Of a DNA stretch of 64,000 nt, positions 50,872 to 60,232 are shown piece after piece; the stretch's first letter is position 1; each line of letters begins with the position of its first letter. Source of the DNA: an uncultured Pantoea sp. (GTDB lineage Bacteria > Pseudomonadota > Gammaproteobacteria > Enterobacterales > Enterobacteriaceae); the NCBI GenBank assembly GCA_913778495.1, contig CAJYVD010000034.1, forward strand, positions 1-64,000, given 5' to 3'. Both the position numbers and the translations under genes were made by a program. The notes below the pieces were generated by a model. It was not told the origin of the DNA. It was given only the letters and a program-made list of their open reading frames with translations, and searched no databases.

Positions 50872-52212
50872 TTACAACCAGCCGGCAAACCACTCCGGCA
50901 TAATAAACAGGTTAAAGTGATTCACCAGTAGCATCACGCCCACAAACACCACTGACACCGAGACCCACTGACGCGCATAAGGCATGAAGCGGATACCGAT
51001 CACCGGCTTAATAAAGAACGGATGGGCAAAGGCGGAAATCAGCACCTGGGAAATCGACAGCGTCAGCGCCACGTAGAGCACATTCGGCCAGATGAAGGTG
51101 GTGGCGAGTACCGCAAGCACCACCAGGCTGGCCACCACGTTCCAGTAAAACTCGACGTTAGTGCGACCATTGGCTTGTGAGATAGCACCGGTCAGACCGC
51201 CCATCGGGCGCAGCATACCGAACAGCAGCATCAGTGGAATCAGGTGATAAACCTGCTCATGCGAGGCACCGTACAGCACGCGCACAATCACCGGTGAAAG
51301 AATGCCGATAGCCAGATACATCGCGCTACTGAACAGCATGATCAGCAGCGTGCCCTTCAGGAACAGCTTTTGCAGCTGCTCAGGATTGTGCTGCTGCTCC
51401 GCAAAGCGCGGCAGCGCCAGGCGGTTGATGACCGGAGAGACCAGCTTCAGCGGCTGCAAGATCAGCTCTTTGGCCAGTGAGTAGACGCCCAACATCTCGG
51501 CGCCCATGACCTTGCCGACTATCAGCGCATCCGCCTGGGTTCGCAGCTGGTTGATGGTTTGCGAACCGAGCTGATAAATGCCGTAGCGAACCGCGCTGGC
51601 AAAGGTTTTGCCGTCAAATTCCCACGTTGGCCGCCACGACTTTTCGCCGAAATAGATCATGCAAAGAATACGCGTAAAGGCGTTGATAAACAGGCCGAGA
51701 ATCGCGGCCGCGACGGTTAACGAAGTGAAATAGAGCATCAGCACCGTACACGCAAACGCAAACAGCTTGGTTGCCATCTCAATTTTGGCCAGCAGTACCA
51801 TGCGCTTGGTTTTGATGAAGTGCGCCTGATACTGCGAAAGGTGCCCCAGCACCAAAAAGTTCAGGCTGGTGAGCATGATAAGCCCGGTCAGCTCCGGCAG
51901 ATGATAAAACCACGCTACAGGCCAGGCAATCGCCAGCATAATGACGCCCGTACACAGGCTGAGCGACACGTTAACCCAATAGATGGTGCTTTGCTCACGG
52001 CGGTTGATGTCCTGGCGGTGGACGATATAGCTGCTCATCCCCATGTCCTGCAGCACCGTCGCGACCGCCAGAATGGCATTGATTATCGCCAGCAAGCCCA
52101 ACTCATGCGCTTCCAACTTGCGTGCCAGCACGCTGAGTTGCAGCACCTGCAGTAGCGCCGCAAAGCAGGTACTGCCAAACAGCCAGACCGCCTGTTTTTT
52201 TAATCCACTCAC
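50872..52212 (-). CDS. amsL: Lipid-linked repeat-unit flippase, Wzx/AmsL type
   Basis: 446 residues with about 12-14 membrane helices, MOP/PST superfamily. The N-terminus (MSGLKKQAVWLFGSTCFAALLQVLQL), RREQSTIYWVNV, YGIYQLGSQTINQLRTQADALIVGKVMGAEMLGVYSLAKELI and ISQANGRTNVEFYWN match AmsL/WzxC-like exporters. It flips the undecaprenyl-linked exopolysaccharide repeat to the periplasm. It begins with GTG, overlapping the amsK stop by four bases. Confidence 0.88.
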   Translation of the reverse strand: MSGLKKQAVWLFGSTCFAALLQVLQLSVLARKLEAHELGLLAIINAILAVATVLQDMGMSSYIVHRQDINRREQSTIYWVNVSLSLCTGVIMLAIAWPVAWFYHLPELTGLIMLTSLNFLVLGHLSQYQAHFIKTKRMVLLAKIEMATKLFAFACTVLMLYFTSLTVAAAILGLFINAFTRILCMIYFGEKSWRPTWEFDGKTFASAVRYGIYQLGSQTINQLRTQADALIVGKVMGAEMLGVYSLAKELILQPLKLVSPVINRLALPRFAEQQHNPEQLQKLFLKGTLLIMLFSSAMYLAIGILSPVIVRVLYGASHEQVYHLIPLMLLFGMLRPMGGLTGAISQANGRTNVEFYWNVVASLVVLAVLATTFIWPNVLYVALTLSISQVLISAFAHPFFIKPVIGIRFMPYARQWVSVSVVFVGVMLLVNHFNLFIMPEWFAGWL

Positions 52213-53432
52213 ACCATCCGCTCCAAAACGTTAGCCAGGTCACCGTAAGCAATATGCTGATTAAATTCGGTTTCCACTTTTTCGCGCGCCGCGGCCACCA
52301 CCGGTGCGACATCCACTTCCCCACGCGACAGCCGCAGCAGCGTCTCCGCCAGCGCTTCGGGATCGTTTTCCGACACCAGCCAGCCGCTGACGTTGTTTTG
52401 AATCAGCTCTGGAATACCGCTGTGGTAGGTGGATACCACCGGCAGCCCCACCGCCATCGCTTCCATCAGCGCGACGGGAATGCCCTCCATATCGCCATCG
52501 GCGGCCGTTTTTGATGGCAGTAAAAAGATGTCCGCCTCATTCAACGCCTGACGGATCTCTTCCTGCGGCTTAAAGCCCGGCATCGACACGCAGGATTCCA
52601 GCCCGGCGCGCGCGATGTGCTCACGCATCATGCCATCCTGCTCACCGTTACCGATAATGGTGAACTGGAACTCGCCGCCTTTGTCGCGCAGGATTTCACT
52701 GGCTTTCACCGCCACATCCAGCCCTTTCTTTTCCGTCAGGCGCGCCACAGAGACAATCCGCAGCGGCTGATGGAAGGCCTTGCGCGGCGTAAAGTTAAAC
52801 TTCTCGGGTTCAATGCCCATGCGCGTCACGTGTACCTTTTCGCGTGGACATCCCATCTCAATCAGCTTGTTTTCCCATAAATGGCTAATGGGCAGCATCA
52901 ATTCGCTCTGCTTAAACAGATTGAGGTAGTCGAGCTTGTGTTCTTCCAGAATGTGGCGGCGCGAAATATCCGCGCCGTGGAACACAGTGGCCTGCTTCCC
53001 TTTCAACACCCCGAGTTCGCGCAGTTTATTCGCTAGCGCACCCGCGTAGCCGAAGTGCACTAAAAAGACGTCCGCGGTAAAGGTCTGCTTGGCATTGGCG
53101 ACAATGGCCGGCAGCAACAGCTTTTTCGACTGGGCGCCGTAGCGCCCGACGTTAAGCGACTTCAGCAGCGAGCGCTTGCCGATTTTTGGCAGCATCAGCC
53201 CAATACGCTGAGTCAGCTTGTCCAGATTCGACACTTTCTCTTCCGGCAGCAGATAGTGCGTGCGGGCCGCCAAATCATACTCATCGAATGCCGCGTGGCG
53301 ATTGATCATATCGCCAGGAAAAACCGAAATGATCTCTACCTCATAGCCAGCGTCAATAAAGTGCGTCACCTGGTTGAGCACAAACGTCTCGGAGGCAACG
53401 GGAAAACGCATGGTGAAAAAGGTTAGCTTCAT
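52209..53432 (-). CDS. amsK: Glycosyltransferase AmsK (WcaL-like, GT4)
   Basis: 407 residues. MKLTFFTMRFPVASETFVLNQVTHFIDAGYEVEIISV, VFHGADISRRHILEEH, LPISHLWENKLIEMGCPREKVHVTRMGIEP and the GT4 donor region VARLTEKKGLDVAVKA, DMEGIPVALMEAMAVGLPVVSTYHSGIPELI all align with WcaL of the colanic acid locus. Adds a side-chain sugar to the repeat unit. Four bases from amsJ. Confidence 0.9.
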   Translation of the reverse strand: MKLTFFTMRFPVASETFVLNQVTHFIDAGYEVEIISVFPGDMINRHAAFDEYDLAARTHYLLPEEKVSNLDKLTQRIGLMLPKIGKRSLLKSLNVGRYGAQSKKLLLPAIVANAKQTFTADVFLVHFGYAGALANKLRELGVLKGKQATVFHGADISRRHILEEHKLDYLNLFKQSELMLPISHLWENKLIEMGCPREKVHVTRMGIEPEKFNFTPRKAFHQPLRIVSVARLTEKKGLDVAVKASEILRDKGGEFQFTIIGNGEQDGMMREHIARAGLESCVSMPGFKPQEEIRQALNEADIFLLPSKTAADGDMEGIPVALMEAMAVGLPVVSTYHSGIPELIQNNVSGWLVSENDPEALAETLLRLSRGEVDVAPVVAAAREKVETEFNQHIAYGDLANVLERMV

Positions 53433-53435
53433 GAC

Positions 53436-54698
53436 TTACCCCAGCACGTTGAGAATTTCTGCCGTAATGCGGTTACCTATCTCACGCTCCTGCGCTACCG
53501 CAGTGTCCACTTTGTGCTTCACGCTGTCGTAATCGGCCAGCACGGTGTGCACTTTGTCGATCAAGGAACCGTCCATCAGACTTTGCACGTCGGTCGCCAT
53601 TTGCGGCAGGCCAAGCTGCTTCATCACGCCCAGCGACTTGTGCTCGTAGTTGATCGCCACGGCTGGGGTGCCGAAGTTCATGGAGATAATCGCGGAGTGC
53701 AAGCGTGTACCGATGGTGAGGTGACACTCACTCAGCAGAATGCCCAGTTCGAGATCGTTGAACTCATCCATAATCACGTGATAGTGCTCAGGCTGTTCAA
53801 CGTGGTCGCGCAGCGTCAGTGCCACCATGCGATCGTCTTTCGCATAGCTGTCGATGCCGGTACAGGTTGAAAACGCCACCACCTGATAGCCTTCAGCGAT
53901 CATGGCGTTGATCACGCGACCAAACGCCGCTTCGTACTCTTTTTGCGTTACGCCCAGGCGCTTGTCGAACGGCGCCAGTTCACGCACGGTGATGGCGATG
54001 GTTTTGCGCGCACGGATAATGTTTTGCCAGTGCAGCAGGTTGTGGCTCGGGTTCTCGACGCTGCGCGCCTTGACCAAAAACGCGGTGTCCACGCCTTTTT
54101 TCACGCGGGAGGTGGTGACGCCGTCCTGCTTGAGGCGATCGAGACTCACCTCTTCACGCAGCACCAGGCTGTCTACGCGGTCAAAGACAAAGTTTGCCAG
54201 CGCGTTGACGCGCGGGTTTTCAAACGGCCCTACCGAGTGACCGATCATGTGCAGCGGTTTTTTCGCCATCAGCGCACACAGCGCATGATCAAACTGGGTC
54301 ACGCCGTAGAGATCCACAAAGAATGAACCGCCGACCTGAATAATGGCGTCATATTGCGCCAGGCTTTGGGTAAAGGCCGCCAGATGCGGTGGCACCGAAA
54401 ACGATTTGTACAGGCCGCCCTTACCCAGATGCGCCATCATGATGTCGGGCATCAGTCGGTTAGCGACTTTGCGTTTAAAGCTGCCGACCAAGCCTTTTGC
54501 CGACTTGCTGTTGTGCAGAAACAGCGAATCCTGCTGGATATGCTGTTGCAGTAAATAACCGGAGCTGGTTGGATAGCGGCTGATGACATCGATATCCAAA
54601 TCCTCTCGTGCAGACTGCAGGGAATCAATCAGTCCACGTAAAATCGCGCCATCCCCACGATTTCCACAGGTATGGTTACCCACCAATAAAATCTTCAT
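53436..54698 (-). CDS. amsJ: Polysaccharide pyruvyl transferase AmsJ/WcaK
   Basis: 420 residues from the ATG at 54698, which has GGAG upstream and gives the family start MKILLVGNHTCGNRGDGAILRG; a longer frame up to 54851 adds 51 residues unlike the family. YDAIIQVGGSFFVDLYGVTQFDHALCALMAKKPLHMIGHSVGPF, TVRELAPFDKRLG and TIGTRLHSAIISMNFGTPAVAINYEHKS match WcaK. Transfers pyruvate from PEP as a ketal onto a sugar of the repeat, giving an acidic exopolysaccharide. Confidence 0.92.
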   Translation of the reverse strand: MKILLVGNHTCGNRGDGAILRGLIDSLQSAREDLDIDVISRYPTSSGYLLQQHIQQDSLFLHNSKSAKGLVGSFKRKVANRLMPDIMMAHLGKGGLYKSFSVPPHLAAFTQSLAQYDAIIQVGGSFFVDLYGVTQFDHALCALMAKKPLHMIGHSVGPFENPRVNALANFVFDRVDSLVLREEVSLDRLKQDGVTTSRVKKGVDTAFLVKARSVENPSHNLLHWQNIIRARKTIAITVRELAPFDKRLGVTQKEYEAAFGRVINAMIAEGYQVVAFSTCTGIDSYAKDDRMVALTLRDHVEQPEHYHVIMDEFNDLELGILLSECHLTIGTRLHSAIISMNFGTPAVAINYEHKSLGVMKQLGLPQMATDVQSLMDGSLIDKVHTVLADYDSVKHKVDTAVAQEREIGNRITAEILNVLG

Positions 54699-54812
54699 AA
54701 AAACTCCAGATAAATTTTTTGTAATTTTTACAACTGTGCCATTTCCTGAACCGGCAAAATGAACGCTGTTAAAAACGTCACGGGACGCAACTGTCCCAAA
54801 AGTGTGTAACGT

Positions 54813-54846
54813 GCAGACAGGGCGCAGTCTCCTGCGCCCTGTCTGC
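54813..54846. repeat. 15-bp perfect hairpin between amsF and amsJ
   Basis: The arm 54813-54827 pairs without mismatch with 54832-54846 around a 4-base loop, 30 bases after the amsF stop in the middle of the operon. No T-run follows. It may protect the amsF mRNA end or reduce downstream expression. Its arm resembles that of the hairpin at 86-114. Confidence 0.75.
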
Positions 54847-54875
54847 GGCACGCGCGAGGCACGCGCCGTCGTGCT

Positions 54876-57086
54876 TTATCCTTTCAGAGCAAAATAGGGC
54901 AAGGCCACCTGTTCCCCGTTGATCACCACTGAGACAAACCCTTTCGGTTCGCGCGTATCCACCTGCTCAGGTTTCAGCGCACGCGATGCCAAGAGCAGAT
55001 CGCCCTGCTCGTTGCCGCCAATGCCCGCCTTGCCGTTGTGCAGGCTAAAACGCTGCGGTGCCTGCTGGCTGCCGCTGTCAGGGCTTCCCTTCTCCATCAC
55101 GGCGTCAACGCGCGCGCAGCGCCCCGCCAGGAAGCGATCTTTGGCAGTACTCTTGATCAGGATAGCGGTGGTGGGCGTCCATCCCGCCAGCTTCACGAAC
55201 ACTTTAGTGTCGGTTTCACTGCGCGGATCGAAGCGCACGTCCACCACCGGTGAACTGCCCTCTGCCGACCAGCTCACCTCGGCGTTTTTGGTTTTGCGCT
55301 GGAGGTGGATCACCGCCCGTCCGCCGGTGTTTTTGCCGTGGATAAGATCCATCAACGGCTTATCGTCGCTGCCATTGTTGAACTGCGACTGACCAAACAC
55401 CTCGATTTCCCAGCTATCGCCCACGGTCGGCGAGTAAAAGTTACCCAACTCAAACCAGGTTTCTTGATTGGTGTTGTTGGTCAGCCGGTAGCGCGACGTG
55501 ATGTAGTTGTATTTCAGGCTGCCATCGATGGCGACGCCATAGGATTCCACGCGCGTTGAGCCCATTTCCCAAATATTGAGCCAGCGCTCACCCTGCAGCG
55601 AGTTATCGATCCAGCTACCGCTTTGCAGGTTGGTTTGGCGCATGTTCAGTCGCGAGTTATGGGCGATGAGCGGGTTTTTGCAATCTTCCAGGCTCAGCGC
55701 GTCGATGATCCACTGCCCATTGGAGATATCGCCAGGAAACTCGCTGTGCTCAATCCAGCCGTTATGAATAATCGACTGACTGCAGCGCGGCAGGTTAAGC
55801 ACCTTGCCCCCTTTGCAGTGCTGGGCATTGAAGTTGGAGAGCTCGATCGCGGTGCTGTGATCCCATACGCCCACTTTTTGCCCGGACCACGTCGCTTTGA
55901 TGACGTCGCCGGTACAGTTGTCGGCGTACCACTGGTCAATTTTGCAGTCCAGCGTGTCAACCAGATGTAAGCTAACGCCACCCACGCGACTGAAGCGCAG
56001 ACAGGCGCCGCGGAAAAACTGGCCGCCCGGGCAGGTGTTATGGAACAAGCCCTGCTGGTTCGGGTGCTTGTCGTTGTTGCCGTTGAAATTGAGGTTCGAC
56101 AGCTCGGTCCAGCGCGCGTTGACCTTAAACAGGAATTCAGACTGCCCGTCAGACACCAGCGTGGTGGCCGGGAAGTAGCCAAAGTTGACCATCGCACCGG
56201 AGATGCGGAAAAAGCGCTGCTGCTGGTCGCCAAAATCACAGGCCGAGACGAAGAACGTACCGGCCGGAAACTGCACGCAAATCGGCTGTTCGGCATCCTG
56301 CGACCATTTGTACATTGCTTTAATGGCGGGCGCCGCGTCGGTCTTGCCATCGGCGATGGCACCAAAATCAAACAGCGTCAGGCGGTTAAAATCATCCACT
56401 ACGCGGCGCCAGGTAAAGCCTTCACCGGCGAAATTGACCCCGCCGTCATCCTTGCCTGCGCCGTAGCTGCCGACGAACTCGCCGCCGCCCACTTCCAGGC
56501 CTTCGTGCCAGCTTTTGAGCTTGATTTTGGCCCCGGCAAACAGTGGACGGGTTTTACGCAGTTCGTCAACCGACGGGATCTCGCCGATCAGCTGGTAGCC
56601 GTTGGGCTGCGCCAGGCGCTGGCTGAAGTTGCTGGCATTCGGGCGAGAGACATCGTCAATGGAGAAGAGCGTGTTGCCGTCATTGTCCTGCACCACCATA
56701 GAGTGTGCAGGATCGGCGATCAACGCCGCATTATCATGAATAAACTGCGCGAAATTACCCTTGTTGAGCGCGATCGGCTGACCAATCTGTGACACCTTGC
56801 CGCTGGCGTCGCGCAGGTAGACCGGGATCTGGTTGCCGGACTGGCTGGCGTCGCTGCCCGCCTTGCCGATCCACAGTTTACCCTCAAAGTTCTGCCAGAA
56901 CTGAGGCGGCATGGTATAGACGTTTTCCGGCGTTAAAATCGGCACGTCGCCTTTCGGCACGCTGCCGGGATCAACCGCTTTCAGCACCGGCTGGCCGTTT
57001 TTGGCGGCATAGCTGGAAAACGCACTCGCAGAGAGTGCGGCGACAATGGAGGAGGCTGCGGTCTGCAAGACTTCTCTTCTTTTCAT
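54876..57086 (-). CDS. amsF: AmsF/WceF-type exopolysaccharide glycosidase with phage tailspike fold
   Basis: 736 residues. The start MKRREVLQTAASSIVAALSASAFSSYAA looks like a twin-arginine-type export signal. Residues about 47-145 (QFWQNFEGKLWIGKAG, NQIPVYLRDASGKVSQIGQPI, HSMVVQDNDGN) closely resemble the head-binding domain of P22-type tailspikes. LFDFGAIADGKTDAAPAIKAM (about 236-256) is the usual entry to a tailspike right-handed beta-helix, which runs to about residue 560. A C-terminal beta domain follows. WceF of Pantoea stewartii has been described as a tailspike-like endoglycosidase acting on stewartan; the same role is likely: trimming or releasing the polymer in the periplasm or at the surface. 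Confidence 0.85.
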   Translation of the reverse strand: MKRREVLQTAASSIVAALSASAFSSYAAKNGQPVLKAVDPGSVPKGDVPILTPENVYTMPPQFWQNFEGKLWIGKAGSDASQSGNQIPVYLRDASGKVSQIGQPIALNKGNFAQFIHDNAALIADPAHSMVVQDNDGNTLFSIDDVSRPNASNFSQRLAQPNGYQLIGEIPSVDELRKTRPLFAGAKIKLKSWHEGLEVGGGEFVGSYGAGKDDGGVNFAGEGFTWRRVVDDFNRLTLFDFGAIADGKTDAAPAIKAMYKWSQDAEQPICVQFPAGTFFVSACDFGDQQQRFFRISGAMVNFGYFPATTLVSDGQSEFLFKVNARWTELSNLNFNGNNDKHPNQQGLFHNTCPGGQFFRGACLRFSRVGGVSLHLVDTLDCKIDQWYADNCTGDVIKATWSGQKVGVWDHSTAIELSNFNAQHCKGGKVLNLPRCSQSIIHNGWIEHSEFPGDISNGQWIIDALSLEDCKNPLIAHNSRLNMRQTNLQSGSWIDNSLQGERWLNIWEMGSTRVESYGVAIDGSLKYNYITSRYRLTNNTNQETWFELGNFYSPTVGDSWEIEVFGQSQFNNGSDDKPLMDLIHGKNTGGRAVIHLQRKTKNAEVSWSAEGSSPVVDVRFDPRSETDTKVFVKLAGWTPTTAILIKSTAKDRFLAGRCARVDAVMEKGSPDSGSQQAPQRFSLHNGKAGIGGNEQGDLLLASRALKPEQVDTREPKGFVSVVINGEQVALPYFALKG

Positions 57087-57161
57087 GCGTTACATCCCGT
57101 GGTCATTATTGAGGCCGCAGAGCGGCCGAAAAGTTATCCCCGGAGGCACGAGAATCGGCAC

Positions 57162-58196
57162 TCACACCAATGCCAGCCAGCTTTGTTTGATCTGATTACC
57201 GTCAAACTTCAGCGCCGTTTCTTTGGTCTTCTCACTCATGGCAAACAGCAGGTCGTCGTCGCTCGCCAGCTGATCCATCCGCGCCAGGAACGTGGTTTTG
57301 TCGTTCATGGGCACGAGGAAACCATCTTCGCCGTGATTGATGATCTCCTGCGGGCCGGTTGGACAGTCGTAGGCGACCACCGGCAGCGACCAGGATTTGG
57401 CTTCCAGCAGCACCAGCGGCAAGCCCTCATAGCGCGAGGTCATCAGCGCCATGTCGCTGTCGCGGTAGTAGTCGTTGATATTGCTGACTTTACCGACAAA
57501 CTTTACGCTCTGCGTAATGCCCAGCGCCGCAGCCTGGTCGTGCAACTGCTGCCGCAGTTCGCCGTCACCGGCGATGGCCAGCGTCCACTCAGGATGGGTT
57601 TTGCTAAAATCGGCCCAGATATCCAACAGCAGATCAAAACCTTTCTGATGGTCAAGGCGTCCCACCGCCAGCGCCTGACGGCTGCGTGTATGGCGCTCAA
57701 AGCCTTTGTAAACCACGGGATTCGGGATCTGCTTGCTGGGAATGTGCCAACGGCTAAAGACCTGACGATCTTTTTCCGTTAACACGATGACGCGATCGTA
57801 ATAGCGCAGCATCAACCACTTCAGCAGCTTAATCGGCTTGCTAAAGGAGTTGATGGCGATGTGCTCGCAGGCGTACGCTTTAAATCGCTTTTTCTTCATC
57901 GCCAGCATATTCCAAAACGCAAACATCACGCTCAATCGGCCCATGCTGATCAGAAAAACGGTATCAAAGCCCGCGTCATGAATACGCGTCACCGCCTGTT
58001 TTATCGGATTGCTTTGCCCTTCAAAGCTCACAATCTCTTTGACGTGTTTAAAGGGATAAAACGTTTTGCCGTGGCCTTCTAATGAATAAATGGTGACCTC
58101 ATGATCCTCGCCCAGACACTCCGACATAAAGTTGCAGATGTTCTCTGTGCCCGCATAGGAGTAGGCATCTTTAATCACCAAAACAATTTTTTTCAT
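57162..58196 (-). CDS. amsD: Family 4 glycosyltransferase (AmsD-like)
   Basis: 344 residues, GT-B. MKKIVLVIKDAYSYAGTENICNFMSECLGEDHEVTIYSLEG, ACEHIAINSF, VGRLDHQKGFDLLLDIWADF, IAGDGELRQQL and SRYEGLPLVLLEAKSWSLPVVAYDCPTGPQEII. The last motif is typical of GT4 galactosyltransferases such as AmsD. The Erwinia name is given by position and family, not by a search. Confidence 0.72.
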   Translation of the reverse strand: MKKIVLVIKDAYSYAGTENICNFMSECLGEDHEVTIYSLEGHGKTFYPFKHVKEIVSFEGQSNPIKQAVTRIHDAGFDTVFLISMGRLSVMFAFWNMLAMKKKRFKAYACEHIAINSFSKPIKLLKWLMLRYYDRVIVLTEKDRQVFSRWHIPSKQIPNPVVYKGFERHTRSRQALAVGRLDHQKGFDLLLDIWADFSKTHPEWTLAIAGDGELRQQLHDQAAALGITQSVKFVGKVSNINDYYRDSDMALMTSRYEGLPLVLLEAKSWSLPVVAYDCPTGPQEIINHGEDGFLVPMNDKTTFLARMDQLASDDDLLFAMSEKTKETALKFDGNQIKQSWLALV

Positions 58197-58294
58197 TTGA
58201 CGCTTTCTACCTCAGTAAGGCTTAACGCACACCCGCTCCCTACCCGCGCTCGTTATGCACAAACGCGTACCGTGCGGCAGGGAAAAGACAGGTA

Positions 58295-59047
58295 TCAGCG
58301 ATGTTTCAGGGTGAAGAGAACACCGTTGAGCATGTACCAGCCGTAATAGTAATAGATTTTTAAAGGATTGTTTTTATAGATAATTCTTAATAATTCGAGG
58401 TGCCATTTAGCGGCTTTGTTTTTGTTACGCGACAGGGAATCGCCCAGCTCATAGTAATTGACCAGCGTTTTCTGGATCACCCGAGCCTGCTTGTAACGCA
58501 AGAACAATTCATAGAGGAACAGGAAATCTTCATGCCCCTTGCGTTCAAAGAAGATGCCCTGCGGAGGACGGCGGAAACAGACCGATGAGAAGCAGACGCG
58601 ATACTGCTTCTTAACGAAATTTTCCTGCTGTAGGTAGGGTTTACTGTAGAGGATGTCGTGATCGGCTTTTTGGGTTTTGTAGTGATAATGCGTGATCACA
58701 AAATTGTCGCCGGCGGCAATGGCCGCGGCCTGCTCAGCGAGTTTTTCCGGCAGCCATTCATCATCGCTGTCCAAAAACGCGATGATCTCTTCTTTGGCCG
58801 CACGCAGTCCTTGGTTACGCGTCTCCGCCGCGCCCATATTGACGTCGTTGCTCAGAATGGTAATGCGCGGATCGGTGCAGTGCTCGCGCACCCACGCCAG
58901 CGAGTCATCGGTCGACTTGTCGTTGACCAGATAAAGGTGCCAGTCGGTATAGGTCTGGTTGATAATCGACTCAACCGCGCGCAGCACGGTCTGACGCGCA
59001 TTATACATCGGCATCACAATACCGATGGTGCCAATATGATTTGTCAT
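58295..59047 (-). CDS. Family 2 glycosyltransferase (exopolysaccharide locus)
   Basis: 250 residues, GT-A. TIGIVMPMYNARQTVLRAVESIINQTYTDWHLYLVNDKSTDDSL, NMGAAETRNQGLRAAKEEIIAFLDSDDEWLPEKL with DSD metal motif, then GHEDFLFLYELFLRYKQARVIQKTLVNYYELGDSLSRN. Resembles WcaA/AmsE-size enzymes that use UDP-hexoses. Forms part of the repeat-unit assembly set. Confidence 0.75.
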   Translation of the reverse strand: MTNHIGTIGIVMPMYNARQTVLRAVESIINQTYTDWHLYLVNDKSTDDSLAWVREHCTDPRITILSNDVNMGAAETRNQGLRAAKEEIIAFLDSDDEWLPEKLAEQAAAIAAGDNFVITHYHYKTQKADHDILYSKPYLQQENFVKKQYRVCFSSVCFRRPPQGIFFERKGHEDFLFLYELFLRYKQARVIQKTLVNYYELGDSLSRNKNKAAKWHLELLRIIYKNNPLKIYYYYGWYMLNGVLFTLKHR

Positions 59048-59117
59048 GGGGATACCCGGAGTGTCAGGAACCTAAAAATTGCCCCCGGAGCGGGAGCCAG
59101 TAAATGTATCAACACGC

Positions 59118-60035
59118 TTATGATGCCGTGCGCCCGCCGCCAAAGCGGGATTTCACTTTGTCGATCAGGCGATTGAGAAAGTAAGCCCGGTTGTCACGGT
59201 TCGTCAGGAAAAAGTAGCGCGCAAAGCTCATGCTGGCCTGCAGCGATTTTCCGTCCATTTTGTAACGCAGCGGCAGTTTGAACGCTTTGTAGGTGTGGAT
59301 ATCGCGCGTGGTGAGGTGCGGTTTCATGGTATCCAGCCAGAAGAACGAATATTTCACCGATTCGCCCTTGTGCTTGGAACCAAACTTGGTCACCAGATGG
59401 TAGGTCGCCAGCGGTTTGTCGATCATCACAAACGCATACCCCATGCGATCGGCGCGGATACAGAAGTCGTAATCCTGATGGCGGATGTAGCGGGTATCGA
59501 ACTTGATTTTTTCGGCATCTTCGCGCTTCAGCACGATGGTGCTGGTTTGAATAAAGCCATAACAACCAAACAGATATTCCGCCACCGTCTCATTTTTACC
59601 CGGAGGCTGCATCGGCATCACTTTCAGGAACGCGCCGTCCTGATGAATGTTCACCTGGCTGAAGATCAGATAGCGCGACTTGCCCTGCGCTTCGAGTGCG
59701 GTGATGGTGCGTTGCACTTCCAGCAGCTTGTCAGGATGCCACTCATCATCGGCGTCGAGAAAACTGATGAAATCCCCTTCTGCCAGCTCGATGCCCTTAT
59801 TGCGCGCGCCTGCGCCGTTGAGTTTCACCTCAGACAGCTCCAGCTTGATGTCCAGCTCCTGGTAACGCTCGCCACGTACCACCTGCGCCAGTTCGGCAGC
59901 ATCAGCCGATTTGTCATCCACAATGATGACTTCAAAATTGCGATACGACTGCGCTTTTACGCAATCCAGCGTTGTGACAATTGACTTCGACGCGTTGTAC
60001 GCGGGAATGACAATTGAGAAGCGGATGTCCTGCAT
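59118..60035 (-). CDS. amsB: Family 2 glycosyltransferase (AmsB-like)
   Basis: 305 residues from the ATG at 60035 (GAGG upstream; a GTG at 60044 would add three residues). FSIVIPAYNASKSIVTTLDCVKAQSYRNFEVIIVDDKSAD, NGAGARNKGIELAEGDFISFLDADDEWHPDKLLEV with DAD motif, RHQDYDFCIRADRMGYAFVMIDKPLATYHL. Normally the second gene after wzc in ams loci, behind amsC; here it is the first. Symbol by position and family. Confidence 0.72.
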   Translation of the reverse strand: MQDIRFSIVIPAYNASKSIVTTLDCVKAQSYRNFEVIIVDDKSADAAELAQVVRGERYQELDIKLELSEVKLNGAGARNKGIELAEGDFISFLDADDEWHPDKLLEVQRTITALEAQGKSRYLIFSQVNIHQDGAFLKVMPMQPPGKNETVAEYLFGCYGFIQTSTIVLKREDAEKIKFDTRYIRHQDYDFCIRADRMGYAFVMIDKPLATYHLVTKFGSKHKGESVKYSFFWLDTMKPHLTTRDIHTYKAFKLPLRYKMDGKSLQASMSFARYFFLTNRDNRAYFLNRLIDKVKSRFGGGRTAS

Positions 60036-60047
60036 TGCCAGCACCTC

Positions 60048-60122
60048 TTATAAAGCTGTTCCAGACTTAACGGTAGCGCGGATAGCAAGGTGAAAGAAAT
60101 CGGCTTTGTTCTGAAAAATCAT
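60048..60122 (-). CDS. Small ORF between wzc and the glycosyltransferases
   Basis: 24 codons, starting at the ATG at 60122 with GAGGA eight bases upstream and ending 12 bases before the next glycosyltransferase start. It begins MIFQNKADFFHLAIRATV. Its stop overlaps the ribosome-binding site of that gene, so translation may be coupled. It lies where the polymerase gene amsC is expected and could be a leader peptide, a remnant, or chance. Confidence 0.3.
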   Translation of the reverse strand: MIFQNKADFFHLAIRATVKSGTAL

Positions 60123-60232
60123 GCCGTTAATCCTCTTACCTGTGCGAGCCACGTTAGCCACTACGGAATGACCTAAGATTGTGCTGTGTGTATTGATAAC
60201 GCAAAATTCCCCCGCTTTTAGTCGCCGTCGGG

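Noticed and set aside
54699..54851. 51-residue N-terminal extension of AmsJ
   Set aside because: Reads through the long hairpin at 54813-54846 and has no counterpart in WcaK/AmsJ.
55694..56792. Overlapping long frames on both strands within amsF
   Set aside because: Shadow frames of amsF with Arg/Ser- or Arg/Val-rich composition.
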